Shown: positions 8,673 through 17,823, counted from the first letter of the stretch. The stretch: 64,000 nucleotides of DNA from Acetobacteroides hydrogenigenes (GCF_004340205.1 NZ_SLWB01000006.1:165548-229547), one strand, 5' to 3'. The notes: generated by a model from the letters alone, not told the origin. Made by a program: numbers and translations.

Positions 8673-9974
8673 ATGAAAGAACTAGAAAAGAAGAAAAATC
8701 ACTGGTCGTGGATTCCCACTCTGTACTTTGCACAGGGGCTTCCCTACGTTGCAGTTATGACCATCGCTGTGATTATGTACAAGAGACTGGGACTTTCCAA
8801 TACCGATATTGCCCTTTACACGTCATGGCTATATCTACCATGGGTAATAAAACCGCTATGGAGCCCGTTTGTAGATATTGTTAAGACAAAACGCTGGTGG
8901 ATAATTACCATGCAGGGGCTTGTCGCTGCAGCATTTGCAAGTATTGCGTTCTTTATTCCAACAAGCAACTACGTCCAAATTACGCTTGCCTTTTTCTGGC
9001 TAATGGCCTTTTCATCGGCAACACACGATATTGCTGCTGACGGATTCTACATGTTGGCCCTAAAAACTGGCGAACAATCCTTTTTCGTAGGAATTAGAAA
9101 CACATTCTACCGGCTTGCCAATATTACAGGACAAGGTCTTCTTGTTATGTTTGCAGGTGCGCTAGAAGATGGCATTATCCACCCTTCTACAAAAGGAAAC
9201 ATTCCGGTTGCTTGGAGTATGACATTCTACCTTCTTGCTGCACTATTTATTGGATTCACCATCTACCACTTTATTGTTCTTCCAAAACCGAAGGATGATT
9301 CTAAGGAAAATGAAACGGTAAACGCCAAAAATCTTATAAAAGAGTTCTGGCTTACATTCGTGTCCTACTTCAAAAAGAAGAATATAGGCCTTGCCCTATT
9401 TTTCCTCCTCTCGTACAGACTAGGGGAATCACAGCTTGCAAAAATAGCATCACCGTTCCTTCTTGACAAAACCTCATCAGGAGGACTAGGTCTATCAACA
9501 TCAACCGTTGGACTTGCATATGGGACTATAGGAGTTGCAGCCCTTCTCCTAGGGGGTATTCTTGGGGGGCTTCTCGTAAGCAAAAATGGATTTAAGAAGT
9601 GGATAATACCAATGGCTCTTGCCATAAATATTCCTGATTTACTCTATGTCTACATGGCTCACACTCAACTTCAATCAATTCCGATGATAGTTGGAGCAGT
9701 AGCTCTTGAGCAGTTAGGATATGGTTTTGGATTTACCGCCTACATGCTTTTTCTGATTTACGTTGCAGACGGGCCTCACAAAACGGCACACTACGCCATT
9801 GGAACTGGATTTATGGCATTAGGAATGATGCTCCCAGGAATGGCTGCTGGTATAATTGAAGAATGGCTTGGCTATACCAACTTCTTCTGGTGGGTATGCG
9901 CTTGGACGCTACCTGGCATTTACGCTTCGTATCTCGTATACCGAAAGATAGAGCCTGAATTCGGCAAGAAATAG
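8673..9974 (+). CDS. AmpG-like MFS muropeptide permease
   Basis: A 433-residue inner-membrane protein with about 12 hydrophobic segments and the AmpG family hallmark near its start: LYFAQGLPYV followed by YTSWLYLPWVIKPLWSPFVD. AmpG proteins use the proton gradient to import GlcNAc-anhydroMurNAc and its peptides. It lies between a SpoIID-type enzyme and the NamZ muramidase, which supports a role in cell-wall fragment uptake. The length fits short AmpG forms, without the extra C-terminal helices of the Escherichia coli protein. Whether it prefers anhydro-muropeptides or simple disaccharides cannot be read from sequence. Confidence 0.85.
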   Translation: MKELEKKKNHWSWIPTLYFAQGLPYVAVMTIAVIMYKRLGLSNTDIALYTSWLYLPWVIKPLWSPFVDIVKTKRWWIITMQGLVAAAFASIAFFIPTSNYVQITLAFFWLMAFSSATHDIAADGFYMLALKTGEQSFFVGIRNTFYRLANITGQGLLVMFAGALEDGIIHPSTKGNIPVAWSMTFYLLAALFIGFTIYHFIVLPKPKDDSKENETVNAKNLIKEFWLTFVSYFKKKNIGLALFFLLSYRLGESQLAKIASPFLLDKTSSGGLGLSTSTVGLAYGTIGVAALLLGGILGGLLVSKNGFKKWIIPMALAINIPDLLYVYMAHTQLQSIPMIVGAVALEQLGYGFGFTAYMLFLIYVADGPHKTAHYAIGTGFMALGMMLPGMAAGIIEEWLGYTNFFWWVCAWTLPGIYASYLVYRKIEPEFGKK

Positions 9975-10061
9975 AAGTTTGAAGCCTTGCTAAAACAAAA
10001 TTAACACAAGAGATTGCGCCAAAAACTGGAGCAAAACACTCTTGATTTAAAGATTACACAA

Positions 10062-11285
10062 ATGAAAAGAATTTGCCTAACTACAATGGCTTTACTACTT
10101 AGCCTCCCTATATGGGCTATAGTAAAGCCAGGAGTGGAAGTTCTTCGAGATAGGGACTTCTCCGTACTTAAAGGAAAAAGGGTTGGACTTATAACCAACC
10201 CTACGGGGATTGATCGATCTTACAAAAGTACCATCGACATCCTTAAGGAGGCTAAAGATGTAAAGTTGGTAGCCCTCTTTTCTCCCGAACATGGCGTTCG
10301 CGGCGACATTCATGCTGGTGACAAGGTTGACACATATATAGACCCAAAAACTGGCGTTACCGTTTACTCTATTTACGGAAAAACCCAACGCCCAACAAAG
10401 GAAATGCTCGACAACGTAGATGCAATAGTCTACGACATCCAAGACATCGGTAGTAGGTCGTACACCTTTATTAGTACAATGGGGATCGTAATGGAAGAGG
10501 CTGCTAAATACGGCAAGGAATTTATCGTGCTTGACCGCCCAAACCCTGTGGGCGGCGAAAAGGTTGAAGGCAGCCTTGTTGAAGATGGCTTCTACTCGTT
10601 TGTAAGCCAATTTCGCATTCCTTACGTTTACGGTCTAACACCTGGCGAAGTGGCCCTTATGCTTAACGGAGAGGGCATGATTAAGGGGAAATGCAAGCTT
10701 ACGGTAATCCCTATGAAAGGATGGAAGCGCTCTATGACATATGCAGAAACCGGACTCGATTGGGTTGCTCCTTCGCCTCACATACCAAACGCCAATGCGG
10801 CTTTGTACTATGCAACAACGGGCATACTTGGCGAATTGGGCGTTGTATCAATTGGAGTTGGCTATACCATCCCATTCCAGATGGTTGCCAGCGACTCTAT
10901 ATCTGCGAATCAGCTGTCCGATAGCCTTAATGCTCTAAAACTGGAAGGCGTTCATTTCCGTCCTATATACTGCAAGCCGTTCTACAGCGTTGGCAAAGGG
11001 CAAAACTACCAAGGAGTTCAAATACATATTACCAATCCAAAGACCGTCGTCCTTTCGGACATCCAATTTTGGATTATGCAGGAAATGTACAAGCTAAACC
11101 CAAGCCTCGACTTCTTTAAGCGCTGCGAGAAAAGCCGCATTACCATGTGGAATAAGGTTTGTGGTACCGACTATATCTTCAAGGAGTTTGGGAACGGCTA
11201 CAACTTTGCCAAGATCCGAGAATACTGGCATAAAGACGACAAGGCCTTTAAGGAAATGTCGAATAAATACTACTTATACAAATAG
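10062..11285 (+). CDS. namZ: Exo-beta-N-acetylmuramidase NamZ (DUF1343, GH171)
   Basis: The product (407 residues) begins with a clear signal peptide (MKRICLTTMALLLSLPIWA). I chose the ATG at 10062; the open frame extends 16 codons upstream to a TTG, but those residues are polar and would bury the signal. Family motifs include LITNPTGID, SPEHGVRGD, YDIQDIGSRSYT and DRPNPVGG. NamZ of Bacillus subtilis removes MurNAc from the non-reducing ends of peptide-free glycan, and members define family GH171. Here it would work in the periplasm, feeding MurNAc to the downstream membrane protein, kinase and etherase. It stops 2 nt before the next start. Confidence 0.92.
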   Translation: MKRICLTTMALLLSLPIWAIVKPGVEVLRDRDFSVLKGKRVGLITNPTGIDRSYKSTIDILKEAKDVKLVALFSPEHGVRGDIHAGDKVDTYIDPKTGVTVYSIYGKTQRPTKEMLDNVDAIVYDIQDIGSRSYTFISTMGIVMEEAAKYGKEFIVLDRPNPVGGEKVEGSLVEDGFYSFVSQFRIPYVYGLTPGEVALMLNGEGMIKGKCKLTVIPMKGWKRSMTYAETGLDWVAPSPHIPNANAALYYATTGILGELGVVSIGVGYTIPFQMVASDSISANQLSDSLNALKLEGVHFRPIYCKPFYSVGKGQNYQGVQIHITNPKTVVLSDIQFWIMQEMYKLNPSLDFFKRCEKSRITMWNKVCGTDYIFKEFGNGYNFAKIREYWHKDDKAFKEMSNKYYLYK

Positions 11286-11287
11286 AG

Positions 11288-12463
11288 ATGGATACACCAC
11301 TAACCCCATCACCTAAAAGGCTGCTGTCGCTAGATGTACTTCGCGGCATTACCATCTCAGGGATGCTACTGGTAAACAATCCCGGTTCGTGGGGCCATAT
11401 ATACACCCCGCTGGAGCACGCTGCTTGGCACGGACTAACGCCAACCGACTTGGTATTCCCATTTTTCATGTTCATAATGGGCGTATCCATGTACATATCG
11501 CTAAGCAAGTTCAACTTCACCTTTTCGGGTAGCTACTTTAGGAAGCTGGCGAAGCGCAGCCTCCTCATCTTCTTGGTGGGTACTGCTATTGCATGGTTTT
11601 CGTTAATGTGCTTCGGCACTTTCGACGTTAGCTCCGACCAACCTTTTTGGGAGCGCTTTACATCCTCGGTGTTCCCCTTCGATAGGATTCGAATTCTTGG
11701 AGTAATGCAGCGACTCGCGCTTAGCTCATTCTTTGCTTCGCTTTTGGTTGTGCTTATACCATCGAAGCATTGGCTAAAGGCTGCGGCAGCTATTCTTGTT
11801 GGCTACTACCTTATTCTTCTATTTGGTGATGGTTTCGAGCTAACTCCAAACAACATCATCATCCGGGTAGACACGGCTCTTTTTGGAGAGGAGCACATCT
11901 ACCATGGCGAGAGTATCCCGTTTGATCCGGAAGGGCTGCTAAGCACCATACCCTGCCTTGCCCATGTAATCCTTGGGGTTTACTGCGGTAAGCTGATAAA
12001 GACAACGCCCAACCTAACCGAAAAGATCAGCAAGATATTTATATTCGGCACCATACTCCTCTTTGCCGGACTGCTGCTGAGCTACGGAATTCCGATCAAC
12101 AAAAAGATTTGGTCTCCAACCTTTGTGCTGACCACCTGCGGCCTGGCTTCGCTGCTGCTGGCATTGCTCGCTTGGATTATAGATGCCAAGGATAAGAAAA
12201 GATGGAGCGTTTTCTTCGAATCGTTTGGCATCAACCCCCTATTCTTATACGTTCTAGGAGGGGTGCTATCCATCCTTCTTGGCAGCATTCGCTTCTTTCA
12301 GGGCACCGAAGCGGTAAGCATAAAAGGGTTTATCTACAACGGGATGACTGCTGCGGTTGGCAACGAGACATTTGCCTCGCTCATCTTTGCGCTGTTCTTC
12401 ATCAGCATTTGCTGGGTTATTGGACACCAGCTCTACAAACGTAAAATTTACATCAAACTATGA
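11288..12463 (+). CDS. NagX/DUF5009-type multi-pass membrane protein, possible MurNAc transporter (MurT-like)
   Basis: A 391-residue protein with about 10 membrane segments. The start RLLSLDVLRGITISGMLLVN and HGLTPTDLVFPFFMFIMG are typical of the heparan-alpha-glucosaminide N-acetyltransferase-like family, often called NagX in bacteria. Members may acetylate or carry amino sugars across the inner membrane. Its place directly before a kinase and murQ mirrors the murT-murK-murQ order reported for MurNAc use in Tannerella forsythia, so MurNAc uptake is a reasonable guess. Its stop overlaps the kinase start (ATGA). Transport versus acyl transfer remains undecided. Confidence 0.82.
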   Translation: MDTPLTPSPKRLLSLDVLRGITISGMLLVNNPGSWGHIYTPLEHAAWHGLTPTDLVFPFFMFIMGVSMYISLSKFNFTFSGSYFRKLAKRSLLIFLVGTAIAWFSLMCFGTFDVSSDQPFWERFTSSVFPFDRIRILGVMQRLALSSFFASLLVVLIPSKHWLKAAAAILVGYYLILLFGDGFELTPNNIIIRVDTALFGEEHIYHGESIPFDPEGLLSTIPCLAHVILGVYCGKLIKTTPNLTEKISKIFIFGTILLFAGLLLSYGIPINKKIWSPTFVLTTCGLASLLLALLAWIIDAKDKKRWSVFFESFGINPLFLYVLGGVLSILLGSIRFFQGTEAVSIKGFIYNGMTAAVGNETFASLIFALFFISICWVIGHQLYKRKIYIKL

Positions 12464-13293
12464 TACTTATTGCAGACAGCGGGTCAACCAAAACAGAATG
12501 GGTGGCCGTTGAAAATGGTACAACGGTAGCCGCTACCATTACGTTGGGCATTAATCCCGTTTACCAAACTGTAGAAGAAATACAAAATGACGTTGCGGAA
12601 AACGTTGCCCCTACATTTAAGGAATTTGCGATTAGCGCGCTCTACTTTTACGGAGCAGGATGCCTCCCCGAAAAAATAGAGGGGGTACGCCAAGCCCTTG
12701 CCCACTCGTTCCCCAGCGCAACCATCAGCGTTCAGAGCGATTTGGTTGGTGCTGCACTTGCGCTATGTGGCAATAGGCCCGGCATTGCCTGCATCCTAGG
12801 AACCGGATCGAATACCTGCTTTTGGGATGGCGAAAAGATAGCTAAGAACGTTTCGCCGCTGGGCTTTATCCTCGGAGACGAGGGTAGCGGCGCCGTTATG
12901 GGCAAAACTTTTGTTGCCGACGTGCTCAAAAACCAAGTATCGGCGCGTCTAGCCAAAAAGTTCATGGAGCAGATGAGCCTTACCCCTGCCGAAATCATTA
13001 ATAGGGTGTACCGACAGCCGTTCCCAAACCGGTTTCTGGCAGCTTTCACCCGTTTTATGAACGAGAATCGGCACGAGAAGGAGATTAGCGACCTCATCAC
13101 CCGCAACTTCACCCTCTTCTTCGAGCGCAACATTATGCAGTACGACTACAGCACCTACCCCGTGAACATCATCGGTTCCGTAGGGTTTCACTTCTGTGAG
13201 ATGCTGGAGGCGGCCGCAGCCCCACTTGGCGTTAAGCTCGGCAAGGTTGAACAGAGCCCAATAAAAGGGCTAATAGAGTATCACTCCCGCTAA
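12460..13293 (+). CDS. murK: BadF/BadG-type amino-sugar kinase, probable MurNAc kinase (MurK)
   Basis: A 277-residue ASKHA-fold kinase of the N-acetylglucosamine kinase family. The phosphate-1 motif is ADSGSTKTEW at the N-terminus; the phosphate-2 region is LGTGSNTCFW, followed by GFILGDEGSGAVMG. It should phosphorylate MurNAc (and perhaps GlcNAc) at the 6-position in the cytoplasm, giving the substrate of MurQ, which is encoded 13 nt downstream. The MurNAc assignment rests on this context; the family includes true GlcNAc kinases. Start overlaps the upstream stop by 4 nt, which points to translational coupling. Confidence 0.87.
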   Translation: MILIADSGSTKTEWVAVENGTTVAATITLGINPVYQTVEEIQNDVAENVAPTFKEFAISALYFYGAGCLPEKIEGVRQALAHSFPSATISVQSDLVGAALALCGNRPGIACILGTGSNTCFWDGEKIAKNVSPLGFILGDEGSGAVMGKTFVADVLKNQVSARLAKKFMEQMSLTPAEIINRVYRQPFPNRFLAAFTRFMNENRHEKEISDLITRNFTLFFERNIMQYDYSTYPVNIIGSVGFHFCEMLEAAAAPLGVKLGKVEQSPIKGLIEYHSR

Positions 13294-13306
13294 AGATTAC
13301 ACGACT

Positions 13307-14131
13307 ATGGCTTTTAAAAAGATCACAGAGCAACCGTCACTATACAACGACCTAGAGAAGAAGAGCGTCTCGGAGCTGCTCTTCGACATCAACAGCGAGG
13401 ACCAAAAGGTAGCCCTTGCCGTACGCGAAACCATTCCCCAGATTGAGAAGCTCGTGGAGGGCATCGTCGAGCGCATGAAAAAGGGAGGACGCATCTTCTA
13501 CCTTGGTGCAGGGACTAGCGGCCGCTTAGGGGTGCTCGACGCATCGGAAATTCCGCCCACCTACGGGATGCCCCAGGGCAAGGTAATCGGGCTGATTGCC
13601 GGAGGCGACAAGGCTCTTCGCAACCCCATTGAAGCGGCCGAGGATAACCCCGAAAAATCGTGGGAGGAGCTTACAGCCTACAACGTAAACGAGCTCGATG
13701 TGGTTATCGGCATAGCCGCATCGGGAACCACCCCCTACGTAATTGGAGCTCTGGAGAAGGCCCGATCGCTGGGCATCCTCACCGCATCGATATCCTGCAA
13801 CCCCGATGCTCCCGTTAGCAAGGCCGCCGAAATAGCCATCGAGCCAATTGTTGGCCCCGAATTCGTAACCGGATCGACCCGAATGAAATCGGGGACAGCC
13901 CAGAAGCTGGTGCTCAACATGATTACCACCTCTACCATGATTAAGCTAGGTAGGGTAAAAGGCAACCGGATGGTAAACATGCAGCTCACCAATAAGAAGC
14001 TGGTAGACCGCGGCACTCGAATGATCGTGGATGAAACCGGGCTTAACTACGAGGCAGCCAAGGCGCTGCTTTTGGAGCATGGATCGGTAAAAAAGGCGAT
14101 TGATGCCCACAGGCAATCCCCCAAACGCTAG
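13307..14131 (+). CDS. murQ: N-acetylmuramic acid 6-phosphate etherase
   Basis: A 274-residue SIS-fold protein with the MurQ signatures FYLGAGTSGRLGVLDASEIP and TGSTRMKSGTAQK. It cleaves the D-lactyl ether of MurNAc-6-phosphate, giving GlcNAc-6-phosphate and D-lactate. It is a little shorter than the roughly 298-residue Escherichia coli enzyme, ending soon after the UBA-like C-terminal helix (LNYEAAKALLLEHGSVKKAI). It is the last gene of the tightly spaced run that starts at 4945; a palindrome-rich repeat array follows. No regulator gene of the MurR type lies in the window. Confidence 0.97.
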   Translation: MAFKKITEQPSLYNDLEKKSVSELLFDINSEDQKVALAVRETIPQIEKLVEGIVERMKKGGRIFYLGAGTSGRLGVLDASEIPPTYGMPQGKVIGLIAGGDKALRNPIEAAEDNPEKSWEELTAYNVNELDVVIGIAASGTTPYVIGALEKARSLGILTASISCNPDAPVSKAAEIAIEPIVGPEFVTGSTRMKSGTAQKLVLNMITTSTMIKLGRVKGNRMVNMQLTNKKLVDRGTRMIVDETGLNYEAAKALLLEHGSVKKAIDAHRQSPKR

Positions 14132-14161
14132 CCTACGACCAGAATCGTCATAGCCCCAACC

Positions 14162-14334
14162 GTAGGAAGAAAAGTGCAGCTGCGCTTTTTCTCCTACTGC
14201 CCGTGGGAACAAAAGTGCAGCTGCACTTTTTCTCCTACTGCCCGTGGGAACGAAAATGCAGCTGTACTTTTTCTCCTACTGACCGTGGGAACGGAAGTGC
14301 AGCTGCACTTTTATTGCTACCAACAGTAGGAGAA
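14162..14334. repeat. Tandem array of a 41-bp unit with a palindromic core (about four copies)
   Basis: Units begin at 14171, 14212, 14253 and 14294, exactly 41 bp apart. The consensus core AAAAGTGCAGCTGCACTTTT is a perfect 20-bp palindrome, followed by TCTCCTACTGCCCGTGGGAAC-like spacer sequence. Flanking GTAGGA (14162) and CAGTAGGAGAAAAAG (14321-14335) pair with the TCTCCTAC spacers, so the first copy can fold into a 36-nt hairpin that may terminate murQ transcripts. Core differences between copies (T/C, A/G changes) partly preserve pairing. There is no credible gene in the array. Confidence 0.9.
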
Positions 14335-14368
14335 AAAGCTACTACCCAAATATTCGACCATATCTTCG

Positions 14369-14397
14369 TATCTCAGCTCGTTTAATCGCTACTTTTG
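14369..14397 (+). promoter_or_regulatory. Probable promoter of the secreted amidase gene
   Basis: TACTTTTG at 14390-14397 matches the TAnnTTTG -7 element. The -33 element is weak (TTCG about 21 nt upstream). The expected leader of about 100 nt ends at the ATG chosen at 14507. Confidence 0.45.
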
Positions 14398-14506
14398 CGA
14401 GCTAAAGTAAGAATAGCAATCGGCATAATCGTTGATGCTCTTTTCGAGCCAATACCGCTCAAAAAGCATCAGCAAAATTCGAGAACTGAACCAAATCTTC
14501 GTTCAA

Positions 14507-17146
14507 ATGAATAAAAAAAGCATAGCCTTGCTTGCTGCCCTGCTGTCCGTAGCAACCGCTAACGCTCAGCAAACCCAGCTTGTGAAGGAACCCATCAAGG
14601 GCGATTTCCCCCTAGGTCTTTCGGGAAAGCACATCGCCATGTGGCACAGCCACGGCTTCTACTACGAATCGAAGCTCGATCGGTGGGAGTGGCAGCGCGC
14701 CCGCTGCTTCAGCAACGTAGAGGACATCGGCAACATGCCCTACGTGGTAAAGTACCTCGACCCCATGCTTAAGAATGCAGGAGCCGTGGTGCTCATTCCC
14801 CGCGAGCGTGACTTCCAGAAGCAGAAGTTTATTGTTGACAACGACCTATCCACCAAAGGAGGGATCGTACAAAAAAAGGGAAGTTGGGAAACAACTAAGG
14901 GGGGATACAAGCACAAAACAATTCTACGCCCCAACGAAAACCCGTTTAAAGGAGGAACCCATCTAGAAATTAAATCATCGGCAAAGGAAACCGCAACCCT
15001 TACGTACAAGGCTCCAGTAGCATCGAGCAAAAAGGGTGACTACGCCGTTTACGTTTCGTGGGGAAACACCCCCAACAACGTAAGCGACGTTACCTATAAG
15101 GTTTACCACACGGGTGGAGTGTCGGAGTTCGTAGTCAACCAAAAGATGTACGGCGCCACCTGGCAGTACCTCGGCACCTTTAGCTTTGACAGCGCCCACG
15201 CTTCGGTGGTAGTATCGAACAAGAGCCACGAAAAGGGGGTGGTAACCTCCGACGCCGTACGCTTTGGCGGTGGAATGGGAATGGTTGCCCGACGCCCTTC
15301 CGCTTTTGTAACCAATAACGCCAAATCCAGCTCGAATGGGGAAACCCAAGGGCATAAGCTCAGCCCCGAAGACTACGATTGGAAAACTAGCGGCGTCCCC
15401 AGCTACCTAGAAGCCTCGCGCTACTACCTACAGGCCGCAGGCATCCCCGACAGCGTGTACAGCCGCACCAAGTACCAGAACGACTACAACGACGATTACC
15501 AGAGCCGCCCCCACTGGGCAAACTTCCTAAAAAAGAATAACGTTCCGATCGACCTTACGCTCGCATTCCATACCGATGCCGGCACCACACCCAACGACTC
15601 AATTGTGGGTACCCTAGCCATATACAGCACCAAGAATGGCAACTTTACCGATGGTAGAGGCCGCCAGCTAAGCGGGATTATGAGCAACCTCATACAAACG
15701 CAGATCTGCCACGATATTCAAATGCTGCACAACTCCAAATGGACTAAGCGAGCCCTTCGAGATGCATCCTATAGCGAGGCTTCGGTTGCTGATGCCCCCA
15801 CCCTACTCTTAGAGCTGCTATCGCACCAAAACTTGGCCGATATGACCTACGGACTCGACCCCCGATTCCGCTTCACCGTTGCTAGAGCCATATACAAGGG
15901 CATTGTTCGCTACCTAAACGGAGCCGAAACGCCCATTCAGCCCCTTGCCCCCAACACCCTAGCCATAGAAAAGAAGGGAGGAAAGACGATCCGCCTATCG
16001 TGGAAGAATACCGAGGATCCGCTGGAGCCCACAGCAAATGCAGCAAGGTATCGCATCTACATGCGTACCGACGACAACGGATTCTCGCCAAAATTCAAAG
16101 AGGTAACCGGCGAATCAGCCGAGATAGAGCTTCCCGAATGGGGTAGGCGCTACTCCTTTAAGGTTACAGGCGTAAACGATGGCGGCGAGAGCTTCCCCAC
16201 CGAGCAGCTGTCAGCTTGCCTCTTCAACAATAGCAAAAAGCCGGCCCTTATTGTCAATGGATTTACCCGCATATCTGCTCCAAAATCTTTCGATTTAGGA
16301 GAAAAAGCAGGCTTCGAATGGTGGGAGGACGAAGGTGTTGCCGATGGTATGGAGCCAGCATTCCTCGGATATCAGCAGAACTTTAACCGCAACGAACCTT
16401 GGCTCGATGACGACAATACCGGATGGGGCTCGACTGGCGTTGAATGGTGGGGAAACACCGTGCATGGGAACACCCATGATTTCACCCACGTTCAAGGTAA
16501 AGCTTACCAAAAATGGGGCGTATCGTACGTTTCGGCAAGTCGCAAAGCCTTCGAAAAGTATCCCAAACTAGACGCATACCGATTTGTTGATGTACTCTTT
16601 GGAGAACAGCGCACCGTTAAAAACTTTAGGGAAGAACGCGATACCTTTGCCGTATTTACTCCAGGCATGATATCGGCATTGAGGAATGCTCTTGACAAAG
16701 ATATCCCGATAGTTCTCTCAGGAGCCTACATCGGAACCGATATGGTGGAGCAAAAGGATTCGGTAGCCATAAAGTTTGCAGCCGAAAAGTTAGGCTTCCG
16801 ATGGATGACCAATCACGCCAGCACCACGGGTTCTGTCTATTCAACCGACAACGCAAAACCATACATCAGAGGTATATGGAACTTCAACTGCGCCACCTTA
16901 AGCCCCGAAGTTCTTAACGGCAGCAGCGTTCGTATAGAGTCTCCCGATGCAATTGAGCCCACACAGAAAGCGATCCGAATAATGCGCTACCACGACACAC
17001 AAACCAGTGCAGGAACACTTCTGAAATCGAATGGCAATAAGGTTGTAGTACTAGGTTTCCCTCTCGAAGCAATACCATCTACAAACCAAAAAAACGCTCT
17101 AATGAAGCAGCTATTTACCTTCTTTGGAGTAGAGTTTAAGAAATAG
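14507..17146 (+). CDS. Secreted N-acetylmuramoyl-L-alanine amidase with inserted golvesin-type domain and FN3 module
   Basis: I place the start at 14507, where a signal peptide follows (residues 1-20, ending ATANA); the frame is open 25 codons further upstream but those residues are not signal-like. The 879-residue product carries a zinc-amidase core split in two: WHSHG and SNVED (about 45-73), then AFHTDAG (H355) and LLLELLSH (E436). A golvesin/xanthan-lyase-like beta domain (about 105-258, with GDYAVYVSWG) is inserted between them. A fibronectin-III module (about 476-572) and an unassigned C-terminal domain (577-879) follow. It would strip peptides from peptidoglycan in the periplasm, making the denuded glycan that NamZ and SpoIID-type enzymes use. 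Confidence 0.85.
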   Translation: MNKKSIALLAALLSVATANAQQTQLVKEPIKGDFPLGLSGKHIAMWHSHGFYYESKLDRWEWQRARCFSNVEDIGNMPYVVKYLDPMLKNAGAVVLIPRERDFQKQKFIVDNDLSTKGGIVQKKGSWETTKGGYKHKTILRPNENPFKGGTHLEIKSSAKETATLTYKAPVASSKKGDYAVYVSWGNTPNNVSDVTYKVYHTGGVSEFVVNQKMYGATWQYLGTFSFDSAHASVVVSNKSHEKGVVTSDAVRFGGGMGMVARRPSAFVTNNAKSSSNGETQGHKLSPEDYDWKTSGVPSYLEASRYYLQAAGIPDSVYSRTKYQNDYNDDYQSRPHWANFLKKNNVPIDLTLAFHTDAGTTPNDSIVGTLAIYSTKNGNFTDGRGRQLSGIMSNLIQTQICHDIQMLHNSKWTKRALRDASYSEASVADAPTLLLELLSHQNLADMTYGLDPRFRFTVARAIYKGIVRYLNGAETPIQPLAPNTLAIEKKGGKTIRLSWKNTEDPLEPTANAARYRIYMRTDDNGFSPKFKEVTGESAEIELPEWGRRYSFKVTGVNDGGESFPTEQLSACLFNNSKKPALIVNGFTRISAPKSFDLGEKAGFEWWEDEGVADGMEPAFLGYQQNFNRNEPWLDDDNTGWGSTGVEWWGNTVHGNTHDFTHVQGKAYQKWGVSYVSASRKAFEKYPKLDAYRFVDVLFGEQRTVKNFREERDTFAVFTPGMISALRNALDKDIPIVLSGAYIGTDMVEQKDSVAIKFAAEKLGFRWMTNHASTTGSVYSTDNAKPYIRGIWNFNCATLSPEVLNGSSVRIESPDAIEPTQKAIRIMRYHDTQTSAGTLLKSNGNKVVVLGFPLEAIPSTNQKNALMKQLFTFFGVEFKK

Positions 17147-17170
17147 GACAAAGCAAGATGTAACAAATAA

Positions 17171-17197
17171 AAAAGGTGGCAATAGCCACCTTTTTTA
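17171..17197. terminator. Bidirectional rho-independent terminator
   Basis: Stem AAGGTGGC/GCCACCTT with loop AATA, T-tract on the plus strand and A-tract (T-tract on the minus strand) before it. It separates the convergent amidase and zinc-ribbon genes. Confidence 0.9.
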
Positions 17198-17217
17198 TTG
17201 TATGCAAATAAGCTCTG

Positions 17218-17823
17218 CTACATTTCCACTTTAAAAACTTCGGTCTCTGCATGGTTAATCGCATTCAACATCATCTTCTTTATGGATGCCAATTGCGCCT
17301 CTTTAATCGATAAAAGGAGCTTTTCGGCCACCTCAAAGTTTCCCTGCTCTCTTGCAACTTCTGCCTTAATCATGCGCGAGTACACATCGCTTTCGTCTAG
17401 CAGCTCCAATAGCGCATCCATATTCGCCGACCATACTACTTTTTCATCCTCTCTCTCAAACAGAGGCTTTCCTTGCCTAACCCTATCGTTAAAAGCCCAT
17501 AGAAGCTCCATTCTCAAGATTTCCTCCTCGTCTGTAGTTATCGTTTGAGCGCTATCGGTTAGCATTGTCACGTACTCTTCAATGCTAAGGCTTCTCACCA
17601 ATGGCAGTTCACCCTCCACAGGATTTTCCGCTACAGAAGCATCCTCTATCCAGTAAAACTCGTTGCACTTGCCACAGCGTGACACCTCCAATGCCTCATT
17701 TAGCTCTGGAGACAAGGTCTTACCGTCGGAGTACATCTCGAAAACTTTAAGCCTTTTGGCAGGCTTAACCATTCGATGCAAAGCCCCACAGTTAGGGCAC
17801 TTTATCACTTGAAAATTCTGCAT
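17218..17823 (-). CDS. Zinc-ribbon protein of unknown function
   Basis: A 201-residue soluble protein with two cysteine pairs near the N-terminus (CPNC at about 9-12 and CGKC at about 51-54), fitting a zinc ribbon. The rest is acidic and helical, with no recognisable catalytic motif. It lies 18 nt after the TrkH stop on the same strand and ends at a bidirectional terminator, so it is probably the last gene of the HAMP-sensor/TrkH operon. I do not recognise the family; a role in protein or nucleic-acid binding is only suggested by the ribbon. Confidence 0.75.
   Translation of the reverse strand: MQNFQVIKCPNCGALHRMVKPAKRLKVFEMYSDGKTLSPELNEALEVSRCGKCNEFYWIEDASVAENPVEGELPLVRSLSIEEYVTMLTDSAQTITTDEEEILRMELLWAFNDRVRQGKPLFEREDEKVVWSANMDALLELLDESDVYSRMIKAEVAREQGNFEVAEKLLLSIKEAQLASIKKMMLNAINHAETEVFKVEM

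Noticed and set aside
10095..10610. Leftward 171-codon open frame opposite namZ
   Set aside because: Antisense to a recognised gene, with no family similarity.
14203..14385. Open frame over the 41-bp array after murQ
   Set aside because: It is a by-product of the repeat, and the 41-bp unit is not a multiple of three, so no repeat protein could be kept in frame.
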